This document shows positions 1 to 7,872 of a stretch of 64,000 nt of DNA, piece by piece (position 1 is the stretch's first letter; the number at the start of each line of letters is the position of its first letter). The translations under genes were made by a program, and so were the position numbers. The notes beneath the pieces were generated by a model, which did not search any database, was not told the origin of the DNA, and was given only the letters and a program-made list of their open reading frames with translations. Origin of the DNA: Streptomyces sp. NRRL F-6131 (GTDB taxonomy: Bacteria; Actinomycetota; Actinomycetes; Streptomycetales; Streptomycetaceae); contig JOHN01000038.1 in assembly GCA_000719695.1 (NCBI GenBank), positions 1-64,000 of the forward strand, given 5' to 3'.

Positions 1-74
1 CCTCCGGACGGACCCCACCCACCCCCGCCTCATCCTCCCGACGGGTCCGCCGCCCCCGGCGGACCGGATCGCCC

Positions 75-1241
75 CTACAGCCAGTTGCGGCGCTTGAAGA
101 TCAGGTAGAGGCTCGTGCAGACCAGGGCCATCAGGGCGATGGCGAAGGGGTAGCCGAAGGCCCACTTGAGTTCGGGCATGGTGGTGAAGTTCATCCCGTA
201 GACGGTTCCGATGAGGGTCGGGGCGAAGAGGATGGCGGCCCAGGAGGAGATCTTCTTGATCTCGTCGTTCTGGACGTGGCCGGCTTCGGCGAGTTGCTTC
301 ATCTCCTCGTTCTGGCGCTGGGATACCAGGGTGGCGTTGACGGTGAGGATGTTCTGGAGCATCTGGCGGAAGCCGTCGACGCGTTCGGCCGCGTAGGTGG
401 CGTGGTCGGCGACGTCGCGGAGGTAGCGGCGCAGTTCCTCGTCGGTGCCGTACTTCTCGAAACCGGCCTCCAGGCTCTGCATGATCTCCAGCAGGGGGCG
501 GGTGGCGCGCTGGAACTCGATGACCTCGCGGGAGAGTTCGTAGATGCGCCGGGAGACCTGCGGGTCGCCGCCGAAGACCTCGGTCTCGATCTCGTCGATG
601 TCGTGCTGGAGGCCGGCGATGACCGGGGCGTAGCCGTCGACCACGGCGTCCAGGACGGCGTAGAGCACGGCCTCGGGGCCGAGGGCGAGCAGGTCGGGGT
701 CGGCCTCCAGGCGGCGGCGGACGGCGGAGAGGTCGGGGGCCTGGGAGTGGCGGACGGTGAGGACGAAGTCGGGGCCGACGAAGAGGTGGATCTCGCCGAA
801 GTCGACCTCCTCCACGTCGTCGAGGTAGCGGGCGGCGCGCAGCACCACGAAGAGGGTGTCGCCGTAGCGCTCCAACTTGGGGCGCTGGTGGGCCACGATG
901 GCGTCCTCGACGGCCAGTTCGTGCAGGTTGAACCGCTCGGCGGCCTCCAGCAGCTGGGCCTCGGCGGGGCGGTAGAGCCCGATCCAGGCCATCGTGCCGG
1001 GCTTGCCGGGGAGTTCGCGGTAGACGTCGGCGAGGTTGGTGGCGGACGGCAGCCGGTGACCGTCGCGGTAGACGCCGGCGTCGACGACGGAGCGCTCCAG
1101 GCTGACGTGCTCGACCGGCTGGTCCGGGCGCGGGTCCATCGAGTGCTCGGGGGCGGGTTGGGTGCCGCAGGTCGCCGGGGTGGCGGGACGGATGAAGGGA
1201 CGCTTGCTCGCGCGCACTGCGCGCACACGCCAGTCGGACAT
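75..1241 (-). CDS. corA: CorA-family magnesium/cobalt transporter
   Basis: A 388-residue membrane channel for Mg2+ (possibly Co2+/Ni2+) uptake. The long acidic N-terminal cytoplasmic domain (about residues 45-320) is followed by two C-terminal helices; the first ends in the family signature YGMNF near residue 350, and the protein closes with a short basic tail (KRRNWL). Length is a little above typical CorA because of about 40 extra basic N-terminal residues. The ATG at 1241 is chosen because GGAGG lies 9 nt upstream; an internal Met at residue 35 is the alternative. It lies downstream of an M-box Mg2+ riboswitch and a short leader ORF on the same strand, which independently supports magnesium as substrate. 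Confidence 0.93.
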   Translation of the reverse strand: MSDWRVRAVRASKRPFIRPATPATCGTQPAPEHSMDPRPDQPVEHVSLERSVVDAGVYRDGHRLPSATNLADVYRELPGKPGTMAWIGLYRPAEAQLLEAAERFNLHELAVEDAIVAHQRPKLERYGDTLFVVLRAARYLDDVEEVDFGEIHLFVGPDFVLTVRHSQAPDLSAVRRRLEADPDLLALGPEAVLYAVLDAVVDGYAPVIAGLQHDIDEIETEVFGGDPQVSRRIYELSREVIEFQRATRPLLEIMQSLEAGFEKYGTDEELRRYLRDVADHATYAAERVDGFRQMLQNILTVNATLVSQRQNEEMKQLAEAGHVQNDEIKKISSWAAILFAPTLIGTVYGMNFTTMPELKWAFGYPFAIALMALVCTSLYLIFKRRNWL

Positions 1242-1372
1242 GACGGGGTACCTCCGCGGTTCGGGGGCCGCCGCATCCGGGGACCGGGCAGGTCGCGGGT
1301 GCGGGGCGGGCGGGAGGCGCCCGGCCGTCCTCCACCGCGCACGGCGCCCGGGCCGCGCGCTGCCGCGCCGGG

Positions 1373-1498
1373 TCAGCGGCGGGCGGTGCGACGGCGGGGG
1401 TCGGGAGCGGTACGGGAGGAGGGGTGCCGGGTGCCAGGAGATGTGGGGGACGTCCTGGGGAGGGGCCGACTTCGACCCGGACTACTACTGCACTCCAT
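1373..1498 (-). CDS. Pro/Arg-rich leader peptide ORF between M-box and corA
   Basis: A 41-codon ORF with an unusually perfect Shine-Dalgarno, the 9-mer AGGAGGTGA (1504-1512), 5 nt before ATG. The peptide begins MECSSSPGRSRPLPR and holds 8 prolines and 10 arginines, ending in RRRTARR. It sits on the corA mRNA between the riboswitch (1614-1797) and corA (start 1241). Short proline-rich leaders are known to sense low Mg2+ in Salmonella mgtA (MgtL), where ribosomes stall or drop off at Pro codons. That precedent suggests a second, translation-based Mg2+ sensor here. Whether it is translated is inference. A weaker 34-codon ORF on the opposite strand was rejected. Confidence 0.5.
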   Translation of the reverse strand: MECSSSPGRSRPLPRTSPTSPGTRHPSSRTAPDPRRRTARR

Positions 1499-1613
1499 CG
1501 CTCTCACCTCCTCGCCGTCGGGGCGCCCGCGCGGGGTCGCCGTGACCGGGCCACCAGGAGGCTCCACACCGCCGTGCGGGCGCACACGGGCGCCGCGACG
1601 TCGGGTGGGCACC

Positions 1614-1797
1614 CCTGATCTCGTCAGAGCTTTGGCACGCCACGGCGTAGCACCCGGGATGGTCCCGAGGGGTGCAGCCACTTGGGGTCACCCCTTAGGC
1701 CGGGGAGACCTGTCCTGACCCTGGGCGTCTCTCGACGTCGTGGGGTCAGTGGCCTGTGTCCGTGGCGACGCCTCACCGAACGAGGTGCCTTCAACCT
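1614..1797 (-). promoter_or_regulatory. M-box (ykoK leader) magnesium riboswitch
   Basis: Read on the minus strand, the segment carries the conserved blocks of the M-box family in order: GTTCGGTGAGGC, then GAGAGACGCC, GGGTCAGGACA, TAAGGGGTG, GGCTGCACCCC and the 3' block TGCCAAAGCTCT. These match the Bacillus mgtE leader blocks (TTAGGTGAGGC, AAAGACGCC, GGGTCAACA, TGCTAAAGCTCT). The M-box binds several Mg2+ ions and represses Mg2+ transporter expression when Mg2+ is high; the next long gene on this strand is corA. A possible -10 element, TAGACT, lies just upstream (1803-1808, minus strand). The ends of the aptamer are approximate. Confidence 0.93.
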
Positions 1798-1962
1798 CCC
1801 CGAGTCTAGTACCCGCCGGAGGGTCCCTTCGACCGGGGGTGCGGCCACGGCTTGCCCGGGAGCGTACGGCGGTCGCCGCACGGGTCCCGCGCGGGGCTTG
1901 CGCACGCGGTTCGCGCCAGGGGTGCACCCCGGCGCGCAAGGATCCGACGGTACGTCAATGTG

Positions 1963-1992
1963 CTGACCGGCGAACGCCTTCCGGCCGGTCAG
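1963..1992 (-). terminator. 9-bp hairpin after the methyltransferase gene
   Basis: CTGACCGGC (1963-1971) and GCCGGTCAG (1984-1992) form a perfect 9-bp stem with a 12-nt loop, about 110 bp past the stop of the leftward methyltransferase gene and upstream of the M-box promoter. There is no U-tract, as is common for actinomycete terminators. The rest of 1809-2103 shows nothing recognisable. Confidence 0.4.
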
Positions 1993-2103
1993 GCCGACGC
2001 TGCGAGGTGCGCGACCGCGTACGGGACGGCGAGGGCGCCCCGGGCGAGGTCGCACGGCTGGCCCGGGTCGACGCCCCCGTCGCAGGCCGACGCCCGGCAC
2101 CGC

Positions 2104-2862
2104 TCAGGGCTTGCGCGCCTCCACCAGGAACCGGGCGGAATGCGCCACGAACGGTCCCTCCGCCCGGATCAGGGCGTCCAGCTCGCGCAGGCGCTCCCGG
2201 TGACCCTCGACGGTGAAGCCCGGCACCATCCAGATCACCTTCCGCAGGAACCACACCACCGCACCGATGTCCCGGAACTCGATCCGCAGCCGCTCGGAGC
2301 GCAGGTCGACCACCTCCAGCCCGGCCGCCCGGGCGGCGTCCGCGTCGTCCTCCGGCCGCCGGGCCAGGCGGGCCTGCGGCTGCGGCCCCAGGAAGTACTC
2401 GACCAGTTCGAACACCGAGGCCGGCCCCACGTGCTGGGCGAGGTAGCTGCCGCCGGGGCTCAGCACACGGGCGATCTCCGACCACCACACGGTCACCGGG
2501 TGACGGCTGGTCACCAGGTCGAAGGAACCGTCCGCGAAGGGCAGCGGCGGCTCGTCCGGGTCGGCGACCACGACCGCGCCGAGCGGGTGCAGCAGGGCGG
2601 TTGCCCTGGCGACGTTCGGCGGCCAGGACTCGGTGGCGACCAGGGTCCGCGGGAAGTCCGCGGCCACGGCCGCCAGCACCTCGCCGCCCCCGGTCTGCAC
2701 GTCCAGCGCCGCCGAGGCCCGCGCCAGCCGCTCGCCCAGCAACCGCTGGTACCCCCAGGAGGGCCGCTCCTCGGTCGCCCGACCGTCCAGCCAGGAGAAG
2801 TCCCACCCGTCGACCGAAGCCTCGGCCGCCTCCGCCACCAGTTCCTCGAACGTTCGCTCCAT
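2104..2862 (-). CDS. SAM-dependent methyltransferase, class I
   Basis: A 252-residue Rossmann-type methyltransferase. The SAM-binding motif I is ALDVQTGGGEVL (about residues 52-63), motif II includes LVATESWPPNV, and the acidic/post-II motif is LPFADGSFDLVTSRH, followed by the ARVLSPGGSYLAQHV strand typical of methyltransferase domain 11/25 proteins. The substrate cannot be told. ATG at 2862 is preferred over ATG 2871 because GGGAGG lies 9 nt before it but directly abuts the earlier one. The next upstream gene on the same strand, the DinB protein (start 3464), ends about 95 bp before this start, so the two may be cotranscribed. Confidence 0.8.
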   Translation of the reverse strand: MERTFEELVAEAAEASVDGWDFSWLDGRATEERPSWGYQRLLGERLARASAALDVQTGGGEVLAAVAADFPRTLVATESWPPNVARATALLHPLGAVVVADPDEPPLPFADGSFDLVTSRHPVTVWWSEIARVLSPGGSYLAQHVGPASVFELVEYFLGPQPQARLARRPEDDADAARAAGLEVVDLRSERLRIEFRDIGAVVWFLRKVIWMVPGFTVEGHRERLRELDALIRAEGPFVAHSARFLVEARKP

Positions 2863-2957
2863 GCCGTTCATCCTCCCTCGCCGGCCACCGGCCCGCCGCC
2901 GCTGCGGTGCACCCGGGCGGGCCGACGGGTGGTGCGGAACGTGCGCCTGTGGGGGGT

Positions 2958-3464
2958 CTAATCGCCGGTGGTGCCGTCGAGCAGCTCGCGCAGGATGTCG
3001 AGGTGGCCGTTGTGGCGGGCGGTCTCCTCCGTGAGGTGGAGGAGGATCCAGCGCAGGTCGACGTGGAGGCCGTTGCGGACCGGTCGCTCCGCCCGGTCGG
3101 CCAGATCGCTCGCGGCCACCAGTTCGCGGTAGCGGGCGCTCTGTTCGGCGTACTCGTCGAGCAGCTGCGGGAGGGGGAAGTCGACGGCGATCCGCATCTC
3201 GCGGTCGGGGTCCTCCTCCGTCCAGGGGCCCTGGTCCTCCTCGCCGAGGAAGACCACCTGGAACCAGTAGTACTCGACCCACCGGAGGTGGTTGACGAGT
3301 CCGCTCAGGGTCATCAGCGGTGAGCCCGGCAGGAGCGCCCTGCGGGCGTTCTCCGGGGAGACGCCCTCGCACTTGGCGCGGACGGTGCCACGGGCGTAGT
3401 CGAGGAACGTGGTCAGCTGCGTGCGCTCGTCCCAGGCGGGAGGCGTGTCGTCGATTCTGGTCAT
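2958..3464 (-). CDS. DinB family protein
   Basis: A 168-residue four-helix-bundle protein of the DinB/DUF664 superfamily. Candidate metal-binding histidines are in LVNHLRWVEYYW (about residue 60) and in the C-terminal helix LTEETARHNGHLDILREL, the typical DinB HxxH arrangement. Proteins of this superfamily include metal-dependent thiol transferases (for example mycothiol- or bacillithiol-linked S-transferases), but this subgroup is uncharacterised. The ATG at 3464 (MTRIDD) is chosen; ATG at 3476 is possible and neither has a strong ribosome-binding site. Confidence 0.75.
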   Translation of the reverse strand: MTRIDDTPPAWDERTQLTTFLDYARGTVRAKCEGVSPENARRALLPGSPLMTLSGLVNHLRWVEYYWFQVVFLGEEDQGPWTEEDPDREMRIAVDFPLPQLLDEYAEQSARYRELVAASDLADRAERPVRNGLHVDLRWILLHLTEETARHNGHLDILRELLDGTTGD

Positions 3465-3625
3465 CACGGCCAGCATCCCCAATCGCGCGACCGCTGTCGA
3501 AGGGTTTACGGACCGGGCCCCTCCGGTTCGGCGCCCTCGGGGCCGGGACCGGGACTGGGACCGGGGCGGCCGGGGCTCGGACTCGGACCGGGGCTCGGAG
3601 CTGGACCCGTCGGACCGGGACGGCG

Positions 3626-4339
3626 CTACGCGGCGGCCCGGCGGGCGGCGGCCGTCCAGGCGGCGGTGACGGCGTGGTGGGCGCGGGCGGTCGCCTCGGC
3701 GGTGTCGGCGGGCAGGTGGAGCGGGGCGCCGAGGTGGACGTGCAGGGTGGGGCGGCGGAGGGGGGCGGTGGCCAGTCCGGCGAGCTGCTTCACCGGCCCG
3801 CCCGAGGTGAGCCGGCGGGAACCGGCCTGGCCGAGCGGGACCACCGGTGCGCCGGTGGCGTGCGCGAGGCGGGCCAGGCCGCTGCGGAAGGGGCCGGGAG
3901 CCCGTTCCCCGGAGTCCCGGCGGCGGGGCAGCCCGCCCTCGCCGTAGATCAGCACGACCCGCCCGGCCGCCAGTGCCGCGGCCGCCGCGTCGAGCGACTC
4001 CGCCGCCCGGGCGGTGCCGCGGTGCACGGCGATGTGCCCCTCGCGGCGCAGCAGCGTCCCGAGCACGGGGATCCGCCACAGGCCGGCGGTGGCCAGGACC
4101 ACCGGCCGGGCGCCGAGCCGGTGCAGGGCGGCGAGCACCACGGCGGGGTCGGCGAGCGAGGTGTGGTTGGCCGCGACGATGCTGCCGGGTGCGACGGCGG
4201 GCGCCGGGACCGCACGGTCGGTGTCGGCGGCGGCGGTGACGTCCGCAGCGTCAGAGGCGTCGGCGGCGTCGGCAGCGTCGGCGGTGATGCGGAGGTGGCC
4301 GAAGGCGGGGAGCAGGAGAGCGGCGGTGCGGCTCAGCAT
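3626..4339 (-). CDS. PlsC-like 1-acyl-glycerol-3-phosphate acyltransferase
   Basis: A 237-residue lysophospholipid acyltransferase-like protein. The catalytic block is NHTSLADP (the NHx4D motif) near residue 60, with a second block GHIAVHRGT (about residue 105) and the substrate-binding YGEGG (about 135). These enzymes add a second acyl chain to lysophosphatidate at the inner membrane face. The ATG at 4339 (MLSRTAALLLPAFG) is preferred because family members start there; an in-frame GTG at 4387 would add 16 unconserved residues. An Asp/Ala-rich low-complexity insert (ADAADAADAS) lies near residue 25. It is divergent from the PAP2-lipid kinase gene, which fits a shared lipid-metabolism role. 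Confidence 0.85.
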   Translation of the reverse strand: MLSRTAALLLPAFGHLRITADAADAADASDAADVTAAADTDRAVPAPAVAPGSIVAANHTSLADPAVVLAALHRLGARPVVLATAGLWRIPVLGTLLRREGHIAVHRGTARAAESLDAAAAALAAGRVVLIYGEGGLPRRRDSGERAPGPFRSGLARLAHATGAPVVPLGQAGSRRLTSGGPVKQLAGLATAPLRRPTLHVHLGAPLHLPADTAEATARAHHAVTAAWTAAARRAAA

Positions 4340-4512
4340 GGCGGTGGCGTGCGTCCTCGGTTCCGGTGCGGGCGGGTTCCTGTCCACCAGTCTGTTGGGG
4401 CGCGTCGGGCGGCGCCTGAGTACCCGTACTCAACCGCGCCGGGTACCCCGGGGGGGCCACGCGTCCTCCGCTCACCGCGCGCTCGGAGCCGAACGCGTCT
4501 AAGCTCGGTCGG

Positions 4513-6009
4513 ATGAGACGACTGGACCTCATCGACCAGGCTCTGTTCAACCGGATCGCCCTGTCCCACCGCCCGTTCGGGGCCGGGTCACGGGCCGGCC
4601 GCCTGCTGTGGCGCCTGAGCCACGCCGCCGACCACGGCAAGCTGTGGTTCGGCGGCGCCGCCGTGCTCGGGGCGGTCGGCGGGCGGACCGGACGGCGAGC
4701 GGCGTTGCGCGGGGTGAGCGCCCTGGCGCTCGCCTCCTGGACGGCCAATGTGGCCGCCAAGCAGCTGACCCGGCGCCCGCGCCCGCTGCTCGACCCGGTT
4801 CCGGTCGCCCGGCGACTGCTGCGCCAGCCGATCACCACCTCCTTCCCCTCGGGCCACTCCGCCTCGGCGGCCGCCTTCGCCACCGCGGTGGCGATCGAGT
4901 CCCCGGTCGCGGCGGCCGTCGTGGCACCGGTCGCGCTGGCCGTGGGCGCCTCCCGGGTCTACACCGGTGCGCACCATCCGAGCGACGTCCTGGCCGGGTT
5001 CGCCCTGGGCTCCGCGATCGCGGTGCTCACGCTCCGCTGGTGGCCCCGCTCCTCGCCGCTGCGGCCGGCCGCCGGTCCGGCGCGCCGGGCGGCCCCCGCG
5101 CTGGCGGACGGGGCGGGCCTGTCGGTGGTGGTCAACTCCGGCTCCGGCAGCGGCGCGTTGACGACCTACGGCCCGGAGGAGACCGTCACCGCGTTGCGCA
5201 CCCTGCTGCCGCGGGCCGACGTCCGGCTCTGCGGCCCCGAGGACGACCTGCCCGCCCTGCTCGCCGAGGCCGCCGACCGGGCCGAGGGCGCCGGCGGGGC
5301 GCTCGGGGTCTGCGGCGGTGACGGCAGCGTCAACCTGGCGGCCGGGCTGGCCGTCGAACGCGACCTGCCGCTGGCGGTCTTCCCCGGCGGCACGCTCAAC
5401 CACTTCGCGCTGGACCTCGGCGTCGAGGACTTCGAGGCGACGGCCGCGGCCGTCACCGCCGGCAGCGCCTGCGGGGTGGATCTCGGGCTGGCCGTCGACG
5501 GCACCGGGGAACGGTACTTCCTCAACACCTTCAGCCTCGGCGTCTATCCCGAACTGGTGAAGCTGCGGGAGTCGTTGGAGGGCCGGCTGGGCAAGTGGCC
5601 GGCCCTCGCCGTGGCCACCGCGCGGGTGCTGGTGAACGGTGAGCCGATCACCGTCCGGGCGGGCGGCCGGGAGCGGCAGCTCTGGCTGCTGTTCGCGGGC
5701 AACGGCGCCTACGACCCGCCGGGCTTCGCCCCGACGCACCGGACCGGGCTCGCCGACGGTCTGCTGGACGTCCGGGTGGTGGACGGCAGTCGGCCGTTCG
5801 CCCGGACCAGGCTCGCCGCCGCGTTCCTGTCCGGCACGCTCGACCGCTCCCGGGTCTACCACTCCGCCCGCCTCCGGGCCCTGGAGCTCGAGGCGCTGGG
5901 CGACGCGGACCGGTTGGCGGTCGACGGCGAGTCGGTGCCCGCGAAGGGTGCGCTCCGGCTCGCCAAGTCCCGCCGGGCGCTGACCGTCTACCGGCCTGCG
6001 ACGACCTGA
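4513..6009 (+). CDS. PAP2 phosphatase fused to a diacylglycerol-kinase-like domain
   Basis: A 498-residue two-domain protein. Residues about 1-180 are a membrane PAP2 phosphatase with all three motifs: KQLTRRPRP, PSGHSAS and SRVYTGAHHPSDVLAG. Residues about 205-498 are a YegS/DAGK-type lipid kinase with the nucleotide-binding GGDGSVN and PGGTLN motifs. One polypeptide therefore pairs a lipid phosphate phosphatase with a lipid kinase, a combination seen in actinobacteria. Substrates are probably phosphatidate-like or polyprenyl phosphates and diacylglycerol. It is divergent from the PlsC-like gene; the promoter must lie in 4340-4512. The gene to its right is convergent. Confidence 0.9.
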   Translation: MRRLDLIDQALFNRIALSHRPFGAGSRAGRLLWRLSHAADHGKLWFGGAAVLGAVGGRTGRRAALRGVSALALASWTANVAAKQLTRRPRPLLDPVPVARRLLRQPITTSFPSGHSASAAAFATAVAIESPVAAAVVAPVALAVGASRVYTGAHHPSDVLAGFALGSAIAVLTLRWWPRSSPLRPAAGPARRAAPALADGAGLSVVVNSGSGSGALTTYGPEETVTALRTLLPRADVRLCGPEDDLPALLAEAADRAEGAGGALGVCGGDGSVNLAAGLAVERDLPLAVFPGGTLNHFALDLGVEDFEATAAAVTAGSACGVDLGLAVDGTGERYFLNTFSLGVYPELVKLRESLEGRLGKWPALAVATARVLVNGEPITVRAGGRERQLWLLFAGNGAYDPPGFAPTHRTGLADGLLDVRVVDGSRPFARTRLAAAFLSGTLDRSRVYHSARLRALELEALGDADRLAVDGESVPAKGALRLAKSRRALTVYRPATT

Positions 6010-6144
6010 CCGATCCGACCGGCCCCGTTCACCCGGCCCGGTGTCCCGGACCTTTTCCTGGACGCCGGGCGACGGGAGCCGGGCGGCGGGCTGCGGGCTG
6101 CGGGCTGCGGGAGCCGGGCTGCGGAAGTGCGACCGTGCGGTCGG

Positions 6145-7269
6145 TCAGCCGGTGTGCAGGACCCGGAAGCGGCCGGGGTCCGCCGGGTCCCGGTCGACCA
6201 CCTGGACCGGCGCCCAGACCCACTGCCACACGCCGGTGCCCGGCGGGCGGGAGAACCGGATCGGCCCCCGGGTGCCCTCGACCGCGAGGTGCGGCCAGGC
6301 TCCGGCGACCCCCGCCCGGTCCGTGCCGTACGAACGCAGCACCTCGGCCAGGACGGTGACCGTGTCGTAGCCCTCGAAGGCGACGAAGGAGGGCGCTTCG
6401 CCCAGCCGCTCCCGCAGGACCGTCCCGACGCGGGCGCCGAGCGGTCGGAGGCGCTCGGGCAGGTAGCGCAGGAACGGCACGCCGGCGCCGTCCTCGCCCA
6501 ACAGCTCCACCCACGTGGGGAACTCCGGTTGCCCGGCCGGGGCGCCGACGGTGATCCCGGCGAGGCGCCGGTCACGGCGGACGGCGCGAACGACCGGCAC
6601 CGCCGGGTCGGGGTGGCCGGCCAGGAGCAGGAGGGCGGTCGCGCCGTCGGCGGCGAGTTCGTCGCAGACGGCCTCGGGGGTCAGGGTCCGTACGTCGAGT
6701 TCGACGACCGAGCCGCCGCGCGACGCGAGCCGGTCCCGCAGGATTCCGGTCCCGGCCGCCCAGTAGACGCTCGGTTCGGCCGCGACGGCGATGCGGCTGT
6801 GGCCGGTGCCGAGGAGGAAGTCGGCGTAGATCCGCCAGCCGTGCGACTGCGCCGGGGCGAGACGGGCGACGCCGTCGACCGGCCGGTCGGTGAGCGCGTC
6901 GAGCACCGCCGACGAGCACAGGTACGGCAGGCCGAGGTCGTCGGCCCGGGCGGCCACGGCGCGCGCGACCACGCTGTGGTACTCCCCCGCCAGGGCGACG
7001 ACGCCCAGGCCGGCCAGCTCGTCCACGGCCGCCGCGGCCCGCTGCGGATCGGCCGCGGTGTCCCGGACCACCAGCTCGACCGGCCGCCCGGCGATCCCGC
7101 CCGCGTCATTGACCTCGCGGGCGGCCAGTTCGAGCCCGGCGAGCAGGTGCCGACCCGCCTCGACCCAGCCGGGCCGGGTCAACGGAACGAGGACCCCGAC
7201 CGGGACGGACGCTCCGTCGGCGTGCCTCGCCCCGTGCGGCGCTGGCGGTGTGTTCAGCGGTGTGTTCAT
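6145..7269 (-). CDS. ABC-type branched-chain amino acid binding protein-like, no signal peptide
   Basis: A 374-residue type I periplasmic-binding fold (Peripla_BP_6, Leu/Ile/Val class): VPVGVLVPLTRPG at the start, REVNDAGGIAGRPVELVV, GEYHSVV, YLCSSAVLDALTD and FEGYDTVTVLAEVL follow the family order. Unlike transporter subunits it has no signal peptide or lipobox, and no permease or ATPase gene is adjacent. It may be a cytosolic sensor or orphan binding protein. The ATG at 7269 is chosen because GAGGAG lies about 11 nt upstream and the longer N-terminus is unconserved. The 6010-6144 gap to the convergent gene contains tandem CGGGCTG repeats. Confidence 0.75.
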   Translation of the reverse strand: MNTPLNTPPAPHGARHADGASVPVGVLVPLTRPGWVEAGRHLLAGLELAAREVNDAGGIAGRPVELVVRDTAADPQRAAAAVDELAGLGVVALAGEYHSVVARAVAARADDLGLPYLCSSAVLDALTDRPVDGVARLAPAQSHGWRIYADFLLGTGHSRIAVAAEPSVYWAAGTGILRDRLASRGGSVVELDVRTLTPEAVCDELAADGATALLLLAGHPDPAVPVVRAVRRDRRLAGITVGAPAGQPEFPTWVELLGEDGAGVPFLRYLPERLRPLGARVGTVLRERLGEAPSFVAFEGYDTVTVLAEVLRSYGTDRAGVAGAWPHLAVEGTRGPIRFSRPPGTGVWQWVWAPVQVVDRDPADPGRFRVLHTG

Positions 7270-7522
7270 TGCGGCGGCATCTCCTCGTGACCACCCCGGC
7301 GTGAGTGGGTCGACGTGAGCAGGTCGGCGGACCATGATCCGGACGCGCGCAGCCTACCCAGGCGCGACCGCGCGATCCAAGGCCCGGCGCCGGTCCGCTC
7401 GCCCCACGACGGAGTGGCCGCGACGACACGCACCTCACCCCGTTCGGGTGACAATCCGCCCTTTCACGACGACCCGGTCCCTAGGGTTCGAAGCACCGTT
7501 GGTTTACGAAGGGATTTACGCC

Positions 7523-7729
7523 ATGTACCGCACCGTCCGTACGTTCGCCGTTCTGATCGCCGCCGTCGGCGCCATCTCCGTCCCCACCCAGGCCTTCGCC
7601 GACGAGGTGACGGTGACCACCACCACCATCAACGTCATCGGTACCGGCAACCAGCTCGCCGGTGACGACATCACCAACGTCGGCGGCGACGCCATCATCG
7701 GCTCCTTCGACGGCATCGACGTCCACTGA
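7523..7729 (+). CDS. Small secreted protein, 68 residues
   Basis: A short protein with a clear Sec signal peptide (MYRTVRTFAVLIAAVGA..., cleavage after TQAFA at about residue 26). The mature part of about 42 residues is rich in Thr, Ile, Gly and Asp with no cysteine: a beta-prone stretch VTVTTTTINVIGTG followed by acidic turns (LAGDDITNVGGDAIIGS). AAGGGA lies upstream of the ATG. It is followed by a strong hairpin, so it is probably monocistronic. Composition recalls small surface-active or amyloid-prone secreted peptides of streptomycetes, but it lacks chaplin cysteines and I do not recognise a family. Confidence 0.7.
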   Translation: MYRTVRTFAVLIAAVGAISVPTQAFADEVTVTTTTINVIGTGNQLAGDDITNVGGDAIIGSFDGIDVH

Positions 7730-7766
7730 CCCCACCCGCCCCACCTCCCACCGCTCCACCGAGCCC

Positions 7767-7801
7767 GCACCGCCCGCGCCCGTCCCAGGCGCGGGCGGTG
7801 C
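7767..7801. terminator. Bidirectional terminator hairpin
   Basis: CACCGCCCGCGCC (7768-7780) pairs perfectly with GGCGCGGGCGGTG (7788-7800) around a 7-nt loop, extended by one G-C pair. It lies between two convergent genes (ending at 7729 and 7873). Confidence 0.75.
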
Positions 7802-7872
7802 CGCGTTCCGGCGACCGTCGGCCGTGGGCGGTCGGCCGTGGGCCGTCGACGGTCCGGCGGAGCACCGCGCGC

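Noticed and set aside
1441..1545. Plus-strand 34-codon ORF reading MWGTSWGGADFDPDYYC
   Set aside because: It is antisense to the better supported Pro/Arg leader ORF; its ribosome-binding site is weaker and its second half loses normal codon bias.
276..1718. Long plus-strand frame opposite corA
   Set aside because: Gly/Val/Glu-rich low-complexity translation typical of the antisense of a GC-rich gene; corA on the other strand has clear family motifs.
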